Shown here piece after piece: positions 46,191 to 55,784 of a stretch of 64,000 nucleotides of DNA (the first letter of the stretch is position 1; each line of letters opens with the position of its first letter). The notes below the pieces were generated by a model. The model was not told where the DNA came from and made no database searches. It worked only from the letters and a program-made list of their open reading frames with translations. Both the position numbers and the translations under genes were made by a program. The stretch is from Dermacentor variabilis. Lineage: Eukaryota; Arthropoda; Arachnida; Ixodida; Ixodidae. The stretch covers positions 209,465,750 through 209,529,749 of the forward strand of contig NC_134570.1 in the NCBI RefSeq assembly GCF_050947875.1. The letters run 5' to 3'.

Positions 46191-49100
46191 TCAGGTCTCC
46201 CATGAGGGTACTTCGAGGTCTTGCCTCGTCGCCGCCCCTCGGGCTTGCTGGACAGCCCACTCTTGTGTCTTGAGGTTGGAGCTGCGCAGAGCGGCGGCCC
46301 ACTCCGACGCAAGAGCCTCCGGAGCTACTGCCAGTGTAGCTGATGTAACCCGACACTCCCACAACATGTGTGACCGCGTCGCTCTGTTTTCCTGACATAA
46401 TTTGCAAAGAACAGTCGGGTATTGCGCGGCGAAAATGTGCTGCAATCGCACCGGACTGGGGAATGTTTGTGTTTGCAATTGTCGCCAGATGACTGCCTGG
46501 CGACGTTTCAGCATAGGGTGAGGTGGGGGCAGCAACCGCCTGCCTAGCTGGTGGTGCTTGGTGATGTCATTGTACCTGAGCAGGCGTTCTCGCGTGTTTT
46601 GAACCAGGAGTTCCGACCTCGAAGAGGCGGCCTCCGATTCTGCATGGCGGGTCAGTTCTCGCGCAGAGCGGTGTGCTACCTCGTTTAAGGTAATGAGGTC
46701 CTCATCGGTGGGGGTGGCGACGTACGCTGGAAACCATATAATCGCGGTGTTATCGAAGTGCTGTCGACCAGCTTTCCTTAGAATCTGGAGAGCTTCGGAG
46801 GAAATGCGCCCCGGCGCGTAGTTGCGAAATGCGGATTGTGAGTCGCTAAAAACTACCTCGCACAGGGGGTCGGCAATCGCAAGCGCAATCGCTACCTCTT
46901 CCACTGTTTCGGGGTATTCCGTTGCGACACTACACGCATGCGTAAGCCGGGAGCTAACGTCTACGACTACCGCCGTGAACCGGTGTTCTCGTGCGCATTC
47001 TGCGGCGTCTACAAAGCGCGTAGTCCTCTTTCCACCCAAGGAGCGCAGCAGTGTCTTAGCACGGGCCTGGTGTCGGCCCCGATTAAATTCGGGGTGCATG
47101 TTACGAGGCATAGGGGCGACAATCAGCCTGTCGCTGAGGTCGGGTGGAATGACCTGTTTCTGACCGTGTTGGACGTGGTAGTTGAAGCCGAGTTTCTGCA
47201 GGATGTACCGGCCCGTGGCTCTCAGAGATATGCGTTCGAGTTGAGAGGTTCTTTGCGCATCCACGATTTCCTCAAGCGTGTTGTATACCCCCAGCTGTAG
47301 CAGACGAGCAGTGCTTGTGGACTCCGGTAGGCCAAGGGCAATCTTGTAAGTCTTGCGTATAAGGGTGTTGATTTTCTCTCTTTCAGTGACATTCCAGTTG
47401 TGGAAGGCAGCCACATAAGTGATGTGTCTGATTGCGAAAGAGTGTATGAGGCGCATGACACTGTCCTTCTTCATGCCCGTGTGCTTGTTTGTAATGCGTT
47501 TCATCAGGCGGGTAGCCGCTGTAACTTTGCCTTCGATTTTGCGAATAGCTTCTGTGTTTGACCCGTTGGCTGTTATATGCATGCCTAGGATGCGTATCTT
47601 CGGGACTCGGGGAATGCAGGAGCCGTCTTGCGTATAGAGGATTATGTCGTCACATTGGCGCGATTCGGCTGTAGGCTTGGGCCGGCGACGCGGGCAGTAG
47701 ACGAGTAGCTCCGATTTCAGTGGAGATAGTCGGAGACCTGTGTCTTGGAGGTCGGTTTCGACTGCAGAGACCGCTGCTTGTAAGGTGCATTCTATCTGAC
47801 CGTCACTGCCCTTGTTGACCCACAGGGTGATGTCATCTGCATACAAGGCGTGATGGAGGCCATCGATCTCGTCGAGGTAGGCCGGGAGACCCAGCATCAC
47901 GAGGTTGAAAAGGAGCAGGGATATGACCAGTCCTTGAGGAGTCCCGGTGCTTCCTAGTGTATGTTCGTCGGATGTCATGCTGCTGACCGCGAGGGTGACT
48001 GTGCGGCGCGACAGGAAGTCTCTGACGTAGTTGTAGCTTCGCTCACCCAAGTTGAGTTTGTTTATGCGCCTCAAGATTGCTTCATGTGCTACATTGTCAA
48101 ATGCCTTTTCCAGATCTAGGCCGAGGATGGCCCGGTTGCCACTAGTTGGGTCATTGATAATCTGGTGGTAGAGCTGGAGCATGACGTCTTGAGTGGAGAG
48201 GTGTGACCGGAAGCCCACCATAGTGGGTGGGTAGGCTCCAGTGTCCTCGAGGTGGTGGTTGATGCGGGAGAGGAATGCGTGCTCCATCACCTTGCCAACG
48301 CAGGATGTGAGGGCAATGGGCCGCAAGTGATCGAGGCTGGACGGCTTGCCTGGCTTCGGTATCAAGACTGCTTTATAGCGTTTCCACGCCTCTGGGATGC
48401 GACCTGCTCGCCAGCATTTGTTGATGTATGCCGTAAGAGCGGTTATCGAGGCATCATCGAGGTTTCTCAGAGTCTTGTTCGTAACCTTGTCGGGACCAGG
48501 TGCTGATTTGCCATTAAGGTCGTGGAGAGCTGCGCGGATCTCTGAATCGTGAAATTCTTCATCGAGTGTCACATTTGTGTCTCCAGTGTAATCTCCGCGT
48601 TGAACATCGGGCCGTTGAGGGAAGTACTTGGCTAGCAGGCGTGTCACGAGCTGGTGATCACTCGTGGCAACCTGTTCCTTGTGCAAAAGGCGTTGCAGGT
48701 TTGCTTGCTGAGCAGACTTGCTCTGCGTTTCCCCCAAGAGGTGACGAAGGAGACGCCACGTGCTTCCATTGTGGAGCTGCCCATCGACTACGTTGCAGAT
48801 GTCATACCACTGTTGGCGGCTTAAGGTCCGGCAATGTTCTTCCAGCTGGCGATTGATATGTGCTATCTTCCTACGAAGCTTTCGCTTGTGCATTTGCTTC
48901 TTCCATCTTGCGTTTAGTGATGTCTTGGCTTCCCAGAGGTGGGCTATTCGGCTGTCGATCTTGTCAACCTGGACTTCGGGTGCGAGCGTCTGCGTCGCCT
49001 TGTTCATGTCGTCGTTGAGCGTCTCCATCCATGCCTCGATGTCATCGATGTTCTCCTCACCTCTCTGTTCAACTGGCTGCTTCCGGAATTTGTCCCAGTC

Positions 49101-49814
49101 CGTCCATTTGAATAGCTTAGGAAAAGGGGGTGTACCCGCCTGAGGAATTCGTGTTTCTATTATCATGTGGTCACTACCGAGATCTTCAAAGGTATTGCGC
49201 CACATTGCTAGAGGGATGTTACGGACCGCCGTCAGGTCTGGTGTCGTGTCACGTGCCGTAGAGCTGCCCGTGCGGGTCGGCGCCGTGGGATCGGTAATAA
49301 GTGTTAATTCGGCATCATGCAGGTCCTGCCGCAGGCGTCGACCTTTGGCGGAAGCGTAGCCGTAGCCCCAGACCTCGTTCGGGGCGTTAAAATCTCCCTC
49401 CACCAGAAACGGGTTTGCGCCCGCCAAGGCAAACGCCCCTCGGAACAGAGAGAGGAAACGAGCCCGTGAGTGAGCCGGATTACTATATGCGTTGAGGAGA
49501 AATACACTGTGGTTGCGTGTTCTATTGGGAAGGAGCTCTACAAGCATGTTTTCCGCATTTGTGCCGCTTACGCTGTGTTCTTGCACTACTATCCCTTTTC
49601 GAATTAAAATTGCAAGTCCGCGACCAACGGGAATCGGCGAGGCATTCGCAGTGTAGCCTGGAAGCTTTGTTACGGTACCTACTGTTTCTTGTATCATTAT
49701 GATGTCGGGTTTGGGTTGCGCGTGTCGGACGTATTGTTGCAGCAGTGGTTGCTTCTTAGTGAAGCCCCGACAGTTCCACTGCCACACCACGAGCTCGTTA
49801 GTGGGGCTGGCCAT
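46191..49814 (-). CDS. LINE-M ORF2: endonuclease-RT-RNase H, 1207 codons
   Basis: Enzyme for target-primed reverse transcription. Endonuclease (residues 1-230): WQWNCRGF, IQET, EGDFNAPN, LGSDHMII. RT (about 430-740): AVLIPKPGK, LRPIALTSCVGK, GLDLEKAFDNV (Asp), GTPQGLVISLLLFNL and catalytic YADDITLWV. RNase H (about 920-1030): RFVDAAECARE, VEEVAIALAI, FSDSQSAFRNY, NEVAHRSARE. The C-terminal zinc motif is CKLCQENRATRSHMLWEC. The frame has no stop or shift. One caution: motif B normally reads GxPQGSVISPLLFN; here Ser and Pro are both Leu, which could impair RT. The start ATG overlaps the ORF1 end by 17 bases (ATGGCCAGCCCCACTAA), a typical bicistronic LINE layout. Further N-terminal extension is blocked because ORF1 uses another frame. 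Confidence 0.93.
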   Translation of the reverse strand: MASPTNELVVWQWNCRGFTKKQPLLQQYVRHAQPKPDIIMIQETVGTVTKLPGYTANASPIPVGRGLAILIRKGIVVQEHSVSGTNAENMLVELLPNRTRNHSVFLLNAYSNPAHSRARFLSLFRGAFALAGANPFLVEGDFNAPNEVWGYGYASAKGRRLRQDLHDAELTLITDPTAPTRTGSSTARDTTPDLTAVRNIPLAMWRNTFEDLGSDHMIIETRIPQAGTPPFPKLFKWTDWDKFRKQPVEQRGEENIDDIEAWMETLNDDMNKATQTLAPEVQVDKIDSRIAHLWEAKTSLNARWKKQMHKRKLRRKIAHINRQLEEHCRTLSRQQWYDICNVVDGQLHNGSTWRLLRHLLGETQSKSAQQANLQRLLHKEQVATSDHQLVTRLLAKYFPQRPDVQRGDYTGDTNVTLDEEFHDSEIRAALHDLNGKSAPGPDKVTNKTLRNLDDASITALTAYINKCWRAGRIPEAWKRYKAVLIPKPGKPSSLDHLRPIALTSCVGKVMEHAFLSRINHHLEDTGAYPPTMVGFRSHLSTQDVMLQLYHQIINDPTSGNRAILGLDLEKAFDNVAHEAILRRINKLNLGERSYNYVRDFLSRRTVTLAVSSMTSDEHTLGSTGTPQGLVISLLLFNLVMLGLPAYLDEIDGLHHALYADDITLWVNKGSDGQIECTLQAAVSAVETDLQDTGLRLSPLKSELLVYCPRRRPKPTAESRQCDDIILYTQDGSCIPRVPKIRILGMHITANGSNTEAIRKIEGKVTAATRLMKRITNKHTGMKKDSVMRLIHSFAIRHITYVAAFHNWNVTEREKINTLIRKTYKIALGLPESTSTARLLQLGVYNTLEEIVDAQRTSQLERISLRATGRYILQKLGFNYHVQHGQKQVIPPDLSDRLIVAPMPRNMHPEFNRGRHQARAKTLLRSLGGKRTTRFVDAAECAREHRFTAVVVDVSSRLTHACSVATEYPETVEEVAIALAIADPLCEVVFSDSQSAFRNYAPGRISSEALQILRKAGRQHFDNTAIIWFPAYVATPTDEDLITLNEVAHRSARELTRHAESEAASSRSELLVQNTRERLLRYNDITKHHQLGRRLLPPPHPMLKRRQAVIWRQLQTQTFPSPVRLQHIFAAQYPTVLCKLCQENRATRSHMLWECRVTSATLAVAPEALASEWAAALRSSNLKTQEWAVQQARGAATRQDLEVPSWET

Positions 49815-51360
49815 CGTGGTGCTGTACTTGTGCGTTACCTGAAATAGGGCTAGGGTGAATTACTGTAGGGCCCATGGTGGACATCATTTCCATGCCTGGG
49901 CGAACGCCTATGTGAGTCTCGATTTTGTCTATATCGGTTTCAACCCTGTCTGTTCGAGCAGTGAGGTTATTGACCGCAACGCCGATGTTGCGGATCCCGG
50001 TTTGAATTTCTGAAAGCAGCTTCCTCATTTCTTCTTGTTCTTTCCGCCAGTCATTTATCGTGACATGTGCTTTGCGCCAATCACTTACTGCTGATTCGAG
50101 GTTCTCGAGCTGTTGAGACTCGGAACTGGCCGCCGCGCGTTTCTTTGTGGGCGGCGCCGCACTGTCGTTATCGTTCGTGACGGGAGTCTGGATTAAAGCG
50201 GGTTTAGGTATAGATGTCTGCGCCATCGACTGTTTAATCTCTCGAATTTCTTGGGTTAATTGTAGCACGACCGCCCGTAACTGTGCGTTCTCGCGCTGCA
50301 TTGCTTCTAATGCCACATCCTTAGGGCCCCTTTTATTATTGGGTTCTGAGGCAGCAGCTCCCTGAGCCTTGCGTCTCAGCGAGCCCTTAACCGCATGTGC
50401 CCAGCTCACCTTGTCAGGTAGGTCCGAATCTTGCTGGCCGGCTTGCTTCGGACGCCGAGAGCTCGAACGGCCACGGCTCGGCCCGGGGGCTTTGCTGCGT
50501 GCCCGACTCCGAGACCTGCTCTGCCGGTGGGATGGAGGCCCCGCAGCCGAGCGAGACCGGGCCCGGCCTCGAGAGCGGGAGCGGGAGGCAGGTGGGAAAT
50601 GTTCATCGCAGTTCTGTTGCTGTAGCTCGAGGGTGGCCTCCGCCGCTGCCCTCTGTTGGTCTCCGCGTCGTTTCTTAACAAGATAGGGGGTCTTGAATCG
50701 AGGCTTGCTGGTCTTGTCCGCAGTGGGATGCGCTCTACCACAAAGGTAACACCTTGGCGTGCATGTGTGATTGGAGTCTGGGTTCGAGGCTCCGCAGCCT
50801 CTGCACACACGGTCTTGGGGGTTCGGGCAGACGTCCATGCGATGGCCGACGCGTCCGCACTGGTGGCACACGTCAATCTGCTTTCTGTACAAGGTACACC
50901 TGAGCATAGCACCCCTGTAGTAGACCCACGTTGGTAATCGACCACCATCGAAGGCGATGATGACTGATGTGGTCTTGCTGAGTCTTTTGGCCACTAAGGC
51001 GTTCGGGTTCCTCTTGTTGACGATATTGAGGTGAATGTCCTTTGCGTCTTCTTCGAGAGGAATGCCTCGGATGGGTTTCAACCCATCCGAGGCATTTGCC
51101 CGTATCTCGAACTGGTGTCCGTCGACCTCAAAGCTGTCGAGGCGGCGGTACCGTTCTGCATTAGGAGAGCGAGGAGTACTCACAACGATGATGTTTTGCT
51201 GCATATTTGGGCAGACAATGTCTTCCGTGGCGTCTTGTGGAGACACGTTTGCTGCCCTATATAGGGCCGAAGCGAGGCGGTCGACCCCGACTGTCGCAAC
51301 GTTGAAGCCGCCCCGTGGCCTGATAACAACTTTGTGGTGATCACGTGGAAGCGTGGGCAT
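49798..51360 (-). CDS. LINE-M ORF1: gag-like RNA-binding protein, 520 codons
   Basis: RNA chaperone-type protein that packages LINE RNA. Residues 1-160 form a globular domain (FEVDGHQFEIRANASDG, TTSVIIAFDGGRLPTWVYYRG). Zinc-knuckle region: CHQCGRVGHRMDVC (165-178), CRGCGASNPDSNHTC (186-200) and CYLCGRAHPTADKTS (204-218), where a final Cys would be usual. An Arg/Ser-rich stretch (about 255-310) follows, then heptad-like coiled-coil segments (MQRENAQLRAVVLQLTQEI; residues about 425-490). The frame is open upstream of this ATG, so a longer start cannot be excluded. Confidence 0.88.
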   Translation of the reverse strand: MPTLPRDHHKVVIRPRGGFNVATVGVDRLASALYRAANVSPQDATEDIVCPNMQQNIIVVSTPRSPNAERYRRLDSFEVDGHQFEIRANASDGLKPIRGIPLEEDAKDIHLNIVNKRNPNALVAKRLSKTTSVIIAFDGGRLPTWVYYRGAMLRCTLYRKQIDVCHQCGRVGHRMDVCPNPQDRVCRGCGASNPDSNHTCTPRCYLCGRAHPTADKTSKPRFKTPYLVKKRRGDQQRAAAEATLELQQQNCDEHFPPASRSRSRGRARSRSAAGPPSHRQSRSRSRARSKAPGPSRGRSSSRRPKQAGQQDSDLPDKVSWAHAVKGSLRRKAQGAAASEPNNKRGPKDVALEAMQRENAQLRAVVLQLTQEIREIKQSMAQTSIPKPALIQTPVTNDNDSAAPPTKKRAAASSESQQLENLESAVSDWRKAHVTINDWRKEQEEMRKLLSEIQTGIRNIGVAVNNLTARTDRVETDIDKIETHIGVRPGMEMMSTMGPTVIHPSPISGNAQVQHHDGQPH

Positions 51361-51690
51361 CTTCCCTGCCTTCAGAACTTGCTGCTTGTGAGCGCGCGGG
51401 CCCCGCTGCGCCTTGTTCGTGCCTCCAACGCGGTTTGAGAGGCTGATGCAACGTTAGTGTTAGCGCGCTTGCCCCAAGGAGAAAGTCGTTCACGCGGACC
51501 AATGGTGCACCATCCTGCTTCTTCGGAAATCTCGGTGGGTGAGATATCAGTCCCTTCAACTTGTATTTCCATGGCGGCTTGAAGAAATTTGACGCGCAGC
51601 CTTAACTGCGGCTCACGTAGCGGCCGGGGCACTAAGCTTAACAGTAAGCTTAGCTCGGCGGCGCAGCGGCTCGGCAGAAATGGTCCAATA

Positions 51691-51765
51691 AATAAATAAA
51701 TAAATCAATCAATCAAGTTTTATTTTCGCCGCAGACAGTACATTGTTACTGTCTGCGGCGAAGTG
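51691..51765. repeat. AAAT/AATC microsatellite and 16-bp-arm hairpin
   Basis: AATAAATAAATAAATAAATC then AATCAATCAAG, followed by a perfect inverted repeat (arms 51725-51740 and 51747-51762, loop CATTGT). On the minus strand AATAAAACTTGATTGATTG looks like the tail of another small LINE or SINE. Confidence 0.6.
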
Positions 51766-51904
51766 GTGTTACTGGTGTGGTGTTACTGTCTACTGTTAAA
51801 GTGGTGAAAGAGCAGTTCCCACCTTGAAGACGAATATCGGTAGAGTCAGGATAAATTGCGCTATATGATGGTGCAAAATCACAGATATATTTTGCAAAAA
51901 CACT

Positions 51905-52215
51905 GCGAAATCATTTACGAAAGACGAAGCCGGCGTGAAGTCAAAACAAAATACACCATACGGATGGGCGGCTTCAATGCCAATGTAGGCAAGAAGCAGG
52001 CTGGAGACAAGTCAGTGGGGGAATATGGCATGGGTATAAGAATAGCAGGACAGAGTTATTAGTACAGTTTACAGAACGGAACAATTTGTGGATAATGAAT
52101 ACCTACTTCCGCAAGCGAGATAAACGAAAGTGGACGTGGAGAAGCCCGAACCCTGACATCATACAAGATGTGGACGTGCTCGGCAAGGTGCGCTGCATTG
52201 ACCATAGGATGATAG
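51905..52215 (+). pseudogene. RTE-like LINE, piece 2: endonuclease C-terminal part
   Basis: VKTKYTIRMGGFNANVGKKQAGDKSVGEYGMG (spread over 51930-52030) matches the GDFNAKVG motif region of RTE endonucleases, Gly replacing the catalytic Asp of GDFN. A frameshift follows, then LWIMNTYFRKRDKRKWTWRSPN and IDHRMI. It continues piece 1 and breaks at the LINE-K insertion. Confidence 0.75.
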
Positions 52216-52298
52216 GATGAAAAAGAAAGAGAAAAGCAGAAGGGGGCAGGGTGGTTAACTAAAATAACGTCCCGCTGGCTACCCTACAGCGGGGAAAT
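52216..52298 (-). mobile_element. LINE-K 3' end (distal piece)
   Basis: Minus strand CCGCTGTAGGGTAGCCAGCGGGACGTTATTTTAGTTAACCACCC, ending in TTTTCATCC. It is the 3' UTR and tail of LINE-K, cut off from its body (59754-60455) by Gy-I. Confidence 0.55.
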
Positions 52299-52538
52299 TG
52301 TGCTGATAGTGCCTGTGCTGCGTGTCATGTGTCTGCATTATCGGGTGCTCTCGCCCTGATGCCTGAAACGTTGTCTGTCCGTGACGTCACTTGTCACATG
52401 AGTGCTTGCTATATAGATATGCTGCTTGCGTGAAATAAAGGTTGTTGTTGTTGGTATCGTGCCGGAATCGGAGCCAGGCTCAGTTCCTTCCTGCCCGCTG
52501 CCCGGCTGCGCTCGGCGTCCGGCCACGGCCGAAACACC
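52299..52538 (+). repeat. 5' LTR of Gy-I (240 bp) with promoter elements
   Basis: TGTGCTGATAG to GAAACACC. Contains the perfect CRE palindrome TGACGTCA (52382-52389), a TATA-like TATATAG (52410-52416) and AATAAA (52434-52439). The same three are in the 3' LTR. Confidence 0.8.
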
Positions 52539-52540
52539 AT

Positions 52541-52558
52541 ATGGTGTGAGAAGTGGGC
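52541..52558 (+). other. Primer-binding site of Gy-I, tRNA-Leu-like
   Basis: TGGTGTGAGAAGTGGG lies just inside the LTR. The complement of a tRNA-Leu 3' end is TGGTGTCAGAAGTGGG (from memory), one mismatch. Confidence 0.65.
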
Positions 52559-52605
52559 TTCTCTGGCATTCGAGCGGTCTTTCCTTAACTTTGTCAACCG
52601 GCGCC

Positions 52606-53345
52606 ATGTCAGAAGACAACGCAGTCAAGCCCTTTCACGCATGCTCGCGGTTCCAGCTCCGCCAAGGTTTGACTTCGACCGGACGACCGAATGGCCTTCT
52701 TGGATCCAGCTCTTTGATGACTACCGCTTCGCTTCGGGCCTAACTAAGCGGAGTGAAAAAGCGCAGGTCCCGACTCTACTTTATACGATGGGCAGGCAAG
52801 CAAGAGAACTCTACTCTACTTTTGTATTACCCGAAGAACAACAGAAGCAATACGAAGTTGTCAGAAAGAAGTTTGCGAAGCACTTCGTCGCCGCAAGGAA
52901 CCTTGTTTATGACAGCGCAGGCTTTCACCGTCGCATTCAAGAGTCTGGAGAGTCAGTCGACCAATTCGTTACCGCGTTGCGCACGCTGGCGGACCGGTGC
53001 GACTACAAGGAAAAATAGCGCATGATTCGCGGCCGTCCGACGATAGCAGCAGCAACTGCGAGAAACCGACGACGAACCCTTGGTAGCGGCGTCCAGCAAT
53101 CTTGACGCCGTCAGCCAGCGAGGGCAGCCCGGAAAAAATTTTTTAGGACAGCACTCGGGCTGCTCGTCAAAGAACTGTTCACCTGGAATACAAGGTCGGC
53201 GCCCCAGAGCACAGTCCTAGCGACCAGGCACCCCCGGGTCATGCCCCAACTGCTGTCAAGGAGTGCACCCCAGAGCCTCGTGCCCAGCAAAAGCAGCATA
53301 ATGCAACTACTGTGGTTGCTCCGGACACTTTGTGTCGGAAAAAGG
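52606..53345 (+). pseudogene. gag: Gy-I gag, decayed
   Basis: ATG 52606 (MSEDNAVKPFHA), a frameshift about 12 codons on, then a good capsid-like stretch (RFDFDRTTEWPSW, FDDYRFASGL, KAQVPTLLYTMG, FHRRIQESGESVDQFVTAL, LADRCDYKEK) ending at TAG 53016-53018. Further remnants lead to a zinc knuckle CNYCGCSGHFVSEKGC (53299-53345). Several breaks; not functional. Confidence 0.8.
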
Positions 53346-53389
53346 CTGCACGTGATGGAAGGAAGGTACAAATGTCATCTCTCCATATG

Positions 53390-55784
53390 GACAAGGAGGC
53401 GTATTTCGTTGGCGCGGTGAACGGGGAGTACTCTAATTCTCGGTATGTACAGGTCGTCATTAATGGCACTCCGGTGTTCGCTTAAGTAGATTCCAGTGCC
53501 GAAGATTCCGTTGTGCCCTCAACGTTTCCCGGTTTGCCTACCAGGCTAGAAAAGTGCAAACTAATCCTAACAGGCCCGTCCAATGAGCCACTGAATGTTT
53601 TGAGAAAGTTTCATGCCACTATTTAGTGGAAACAAAATACTGTCCAGCAAATCATGTACGTGGTCTCACCATTACGCTCCGTACTTTTGAGTCTCGCAGC
53701 GCTTGACGCTCTGGAAGTTATTAAATTCGCCTACACGATCAGTAGCGCAACAGCCGTCGAAGCTTGCTACCCGCAGCTTTTCAGTGGTCTAGGAGCGCTA
53801 AAAGGAGAATACTAAATTAGACTAAAGCCGAACTCGATGCCCTTTGCAAATCGTGTTGCGCGTCGCATAGCCTTACCCTTGCGTGACCGAGTTAAGCAGC
53901 AGCTCGAGCGTATGGAGCGAGATGGTGTGATCCGCAAAGTAGAAGAACCAACATAATGGTGTGCAGGAAGCGGCCCAGTACTCAAAACATCTGGAGCGGT
54001 ACGTATTTGCGTTGACTTGACGCAATTAAACAAAAGTGTACTTCGCGAGCGCTTTGTCATGCCGACAGTGGATGATAGCCTCGGTCTTTTGAGTGGGGCG
54101 TCTATGTTTTCCAAGTTAGATGACAACTCTGGCTTCGTTCAAATTATTTCGTAGCCCGAAAGGCAGCTGTTAATCACATTCCTAACGCCAGTTGGGCGAT
54201 TCTGTTTTCAAAGACTGCCGTTTAGAATAACGTCAGAACCCGAGTTCTTTCAGAAGAAAATGTCGCAGATACGTGAAGGAATCCCAGGCGTGATAAACAT
54301 GATGGGTGATGTGCTCATTTTTGGCAACGACAAAGCTCAACATGACGAGCGCCTGCGTCTAACTTTAGATCGTCTCGCAAATGCCGGCGTTACGCTAACA
54401 AAGAAAAATGTTCTTTTGGGGTAACTGAGATAGAATTTCTTGGCTGTGTGCTTAGTCGAGATGGCATCAAGCGGCATCCTGAAAAAGTTCGAGCAATCAA
54501 ATAACTCGCGACGCCAGCTAACGTGTCTGACGTTCGACGGCTGCTCGGTATAGCTAATCATCTGGCAAGATTCATACCAGATTTGGCTTCAAAAACGGCG
54601 CCCTTACGTCACTTGCTTTTGAAGGGTTCCGAATGGACGTGGGGACCAGCCCAAGAGCAAGCGCTGTCGTACGTCAAAGACGTTATCTCTTCGACGCGCG
54701 TCATGGCTAACTATGATGTTATGTACCCTACGATTCTTCCCGCTGACGTGTCATCATTCGGTTTGGGGGCCGTACTGATGCAACTTCAACCAAACAATGA
54801 AAAAGACCTGTTGCATTTGCGTCACGCTCGTTGACGCCTGCCGAAACCAGATACTCTCCGATTGAGAAGGAACCGTTTGCAATGACTTGGGCGGCAGAAC
54901 GATTCGAAGGGTACATCAAAGGTCTTGAAATTTTGTTTGAAGCCAACCACAAACCACTTGTAACGTTGTTGGGAAAATCACATTTAGATGTTTTGCCACC
55001 ACGTCTTCAGCGCTTTCGCATGAGGCTTTTGCGGTTCAGCTTTGCGGTTGTGCATATCCCAGGTAAGAGCCTCATTACTGCAGAGGTATTGTCTAGAGCC
55101 CCGATTCAAGGAAAACAAATTGATGCTCATGCGCGGAATGTTGGCGAAGTCGCCTAGTTCGTTTCTGGCTGTTTGACAAATGCCGTCGAGGCTAGCCTTT
55201 TTGAAAGACTGAAAGCTGAACAAGCAGCCGATGAAGTCTGTCAAGCTCTCGTAAAATTCAGCCTCGAAGGCTGACCAAAGTGCTCATCGCTGTCGATGGT
55301 CTCGTGCCCATACTGGCAGGAAAGAGCAACGCTGACAGTCGCTGAATGCGTGCAATTCAAGGGTGTGCGGCTGGTCATCCCACAAAAATTACGCGCAGAG
55401 GTCTTGATGCGCTTGCACGAGAGTCGCCAATGAATTGAAAAATGCAGAACTCGAGCCAAAGAGTCCGCATGGTGGCCTCAGTTGAGTTGCCAGCTGAGTG
55501 CTTTGGTGACCGATTGCCCACTGTGCGCGGAGCACAGGGAACAAAAGTCCGAACCAATGATTCCGACAACCACTCCACAGCGTCCTTGGCAAAAGCTAGG
55601 CGTTGATCTCTGCCATATTGAGGGAAAATGGTATTTGGTGGTCGTAGATTATTTCTCTAGATACCCAGAGGTAGCCTTACTATCTTCGACAAAAAGCGTC
55701 GCTGTCATTATGCACCTCAAAAGTTTCTTTCCAAGACATGGCACACCAAAGATTGTCATGTCAAATAATGGAACAGAATTTTAA
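53390..55784 (+). pseudogene. pol: Gy-I pol part 1: protease-RT-RNase H-integrase core
   Basis: Protease: VVINGTPVFA, stop, VDSSAEDSVVPSTF (Ser for Gly in the DSG motif). RT: DGVIRKVEEPT, RICVDLTQLNKSV, FSKLDDNSGFVQI, FQRLPFRITSEPEFFQ; the catalytic YxDD is MMGDVLIFG, losing one Asp. RNase H: LPADVSSFGLGAVL (Val for the Ser/Ala after Asp), TRYSPIEKEPFAMTWA, FEANHKPLVTLL. Integrase: zinc-binding part (LMRLHESRQ; CPLCAEHREQK), first Asp LGVDLCHIEG, and MSNNGTEF where Asn replaces the second catalytic Asp. Many stops. LINE-J interrupts right after this motif. Confidence 0.88.

Larger units (their letters stand above)
46139..51690 (-). mobile_element. LINE-M: apparently full-length I-type non-LTR retrotransposon
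   Basis: Two overlapping open frames, ORF1 (51360-49798) and ORF2 (49814-46191), a 5' leader of about 330 bp, and a 3' end on the minus strand with AATAAA (46161-46156) and a CATC-repeat tail (CCATCCATCCATTCAT). Presence of RNase H and a gag-like ORF1 places it in the I superfamily. It inserted into the RTE-like element. The 5' end is taken just before the AAAT/AATC microsatellite and is approximate. Confidence 0.85.

Noticed and set aside
45706..46395. A single 229-codon protein
   Set aside because: Fusion of RTE endonuclease with antisense LINE-M 3' sequence across an insertion border at 46138/46139.
48252..50686. Several plus-strand open frames of 60-130 codons
   Set aside because: Antisense shadows of LINE-M ORF1 and ORF2.
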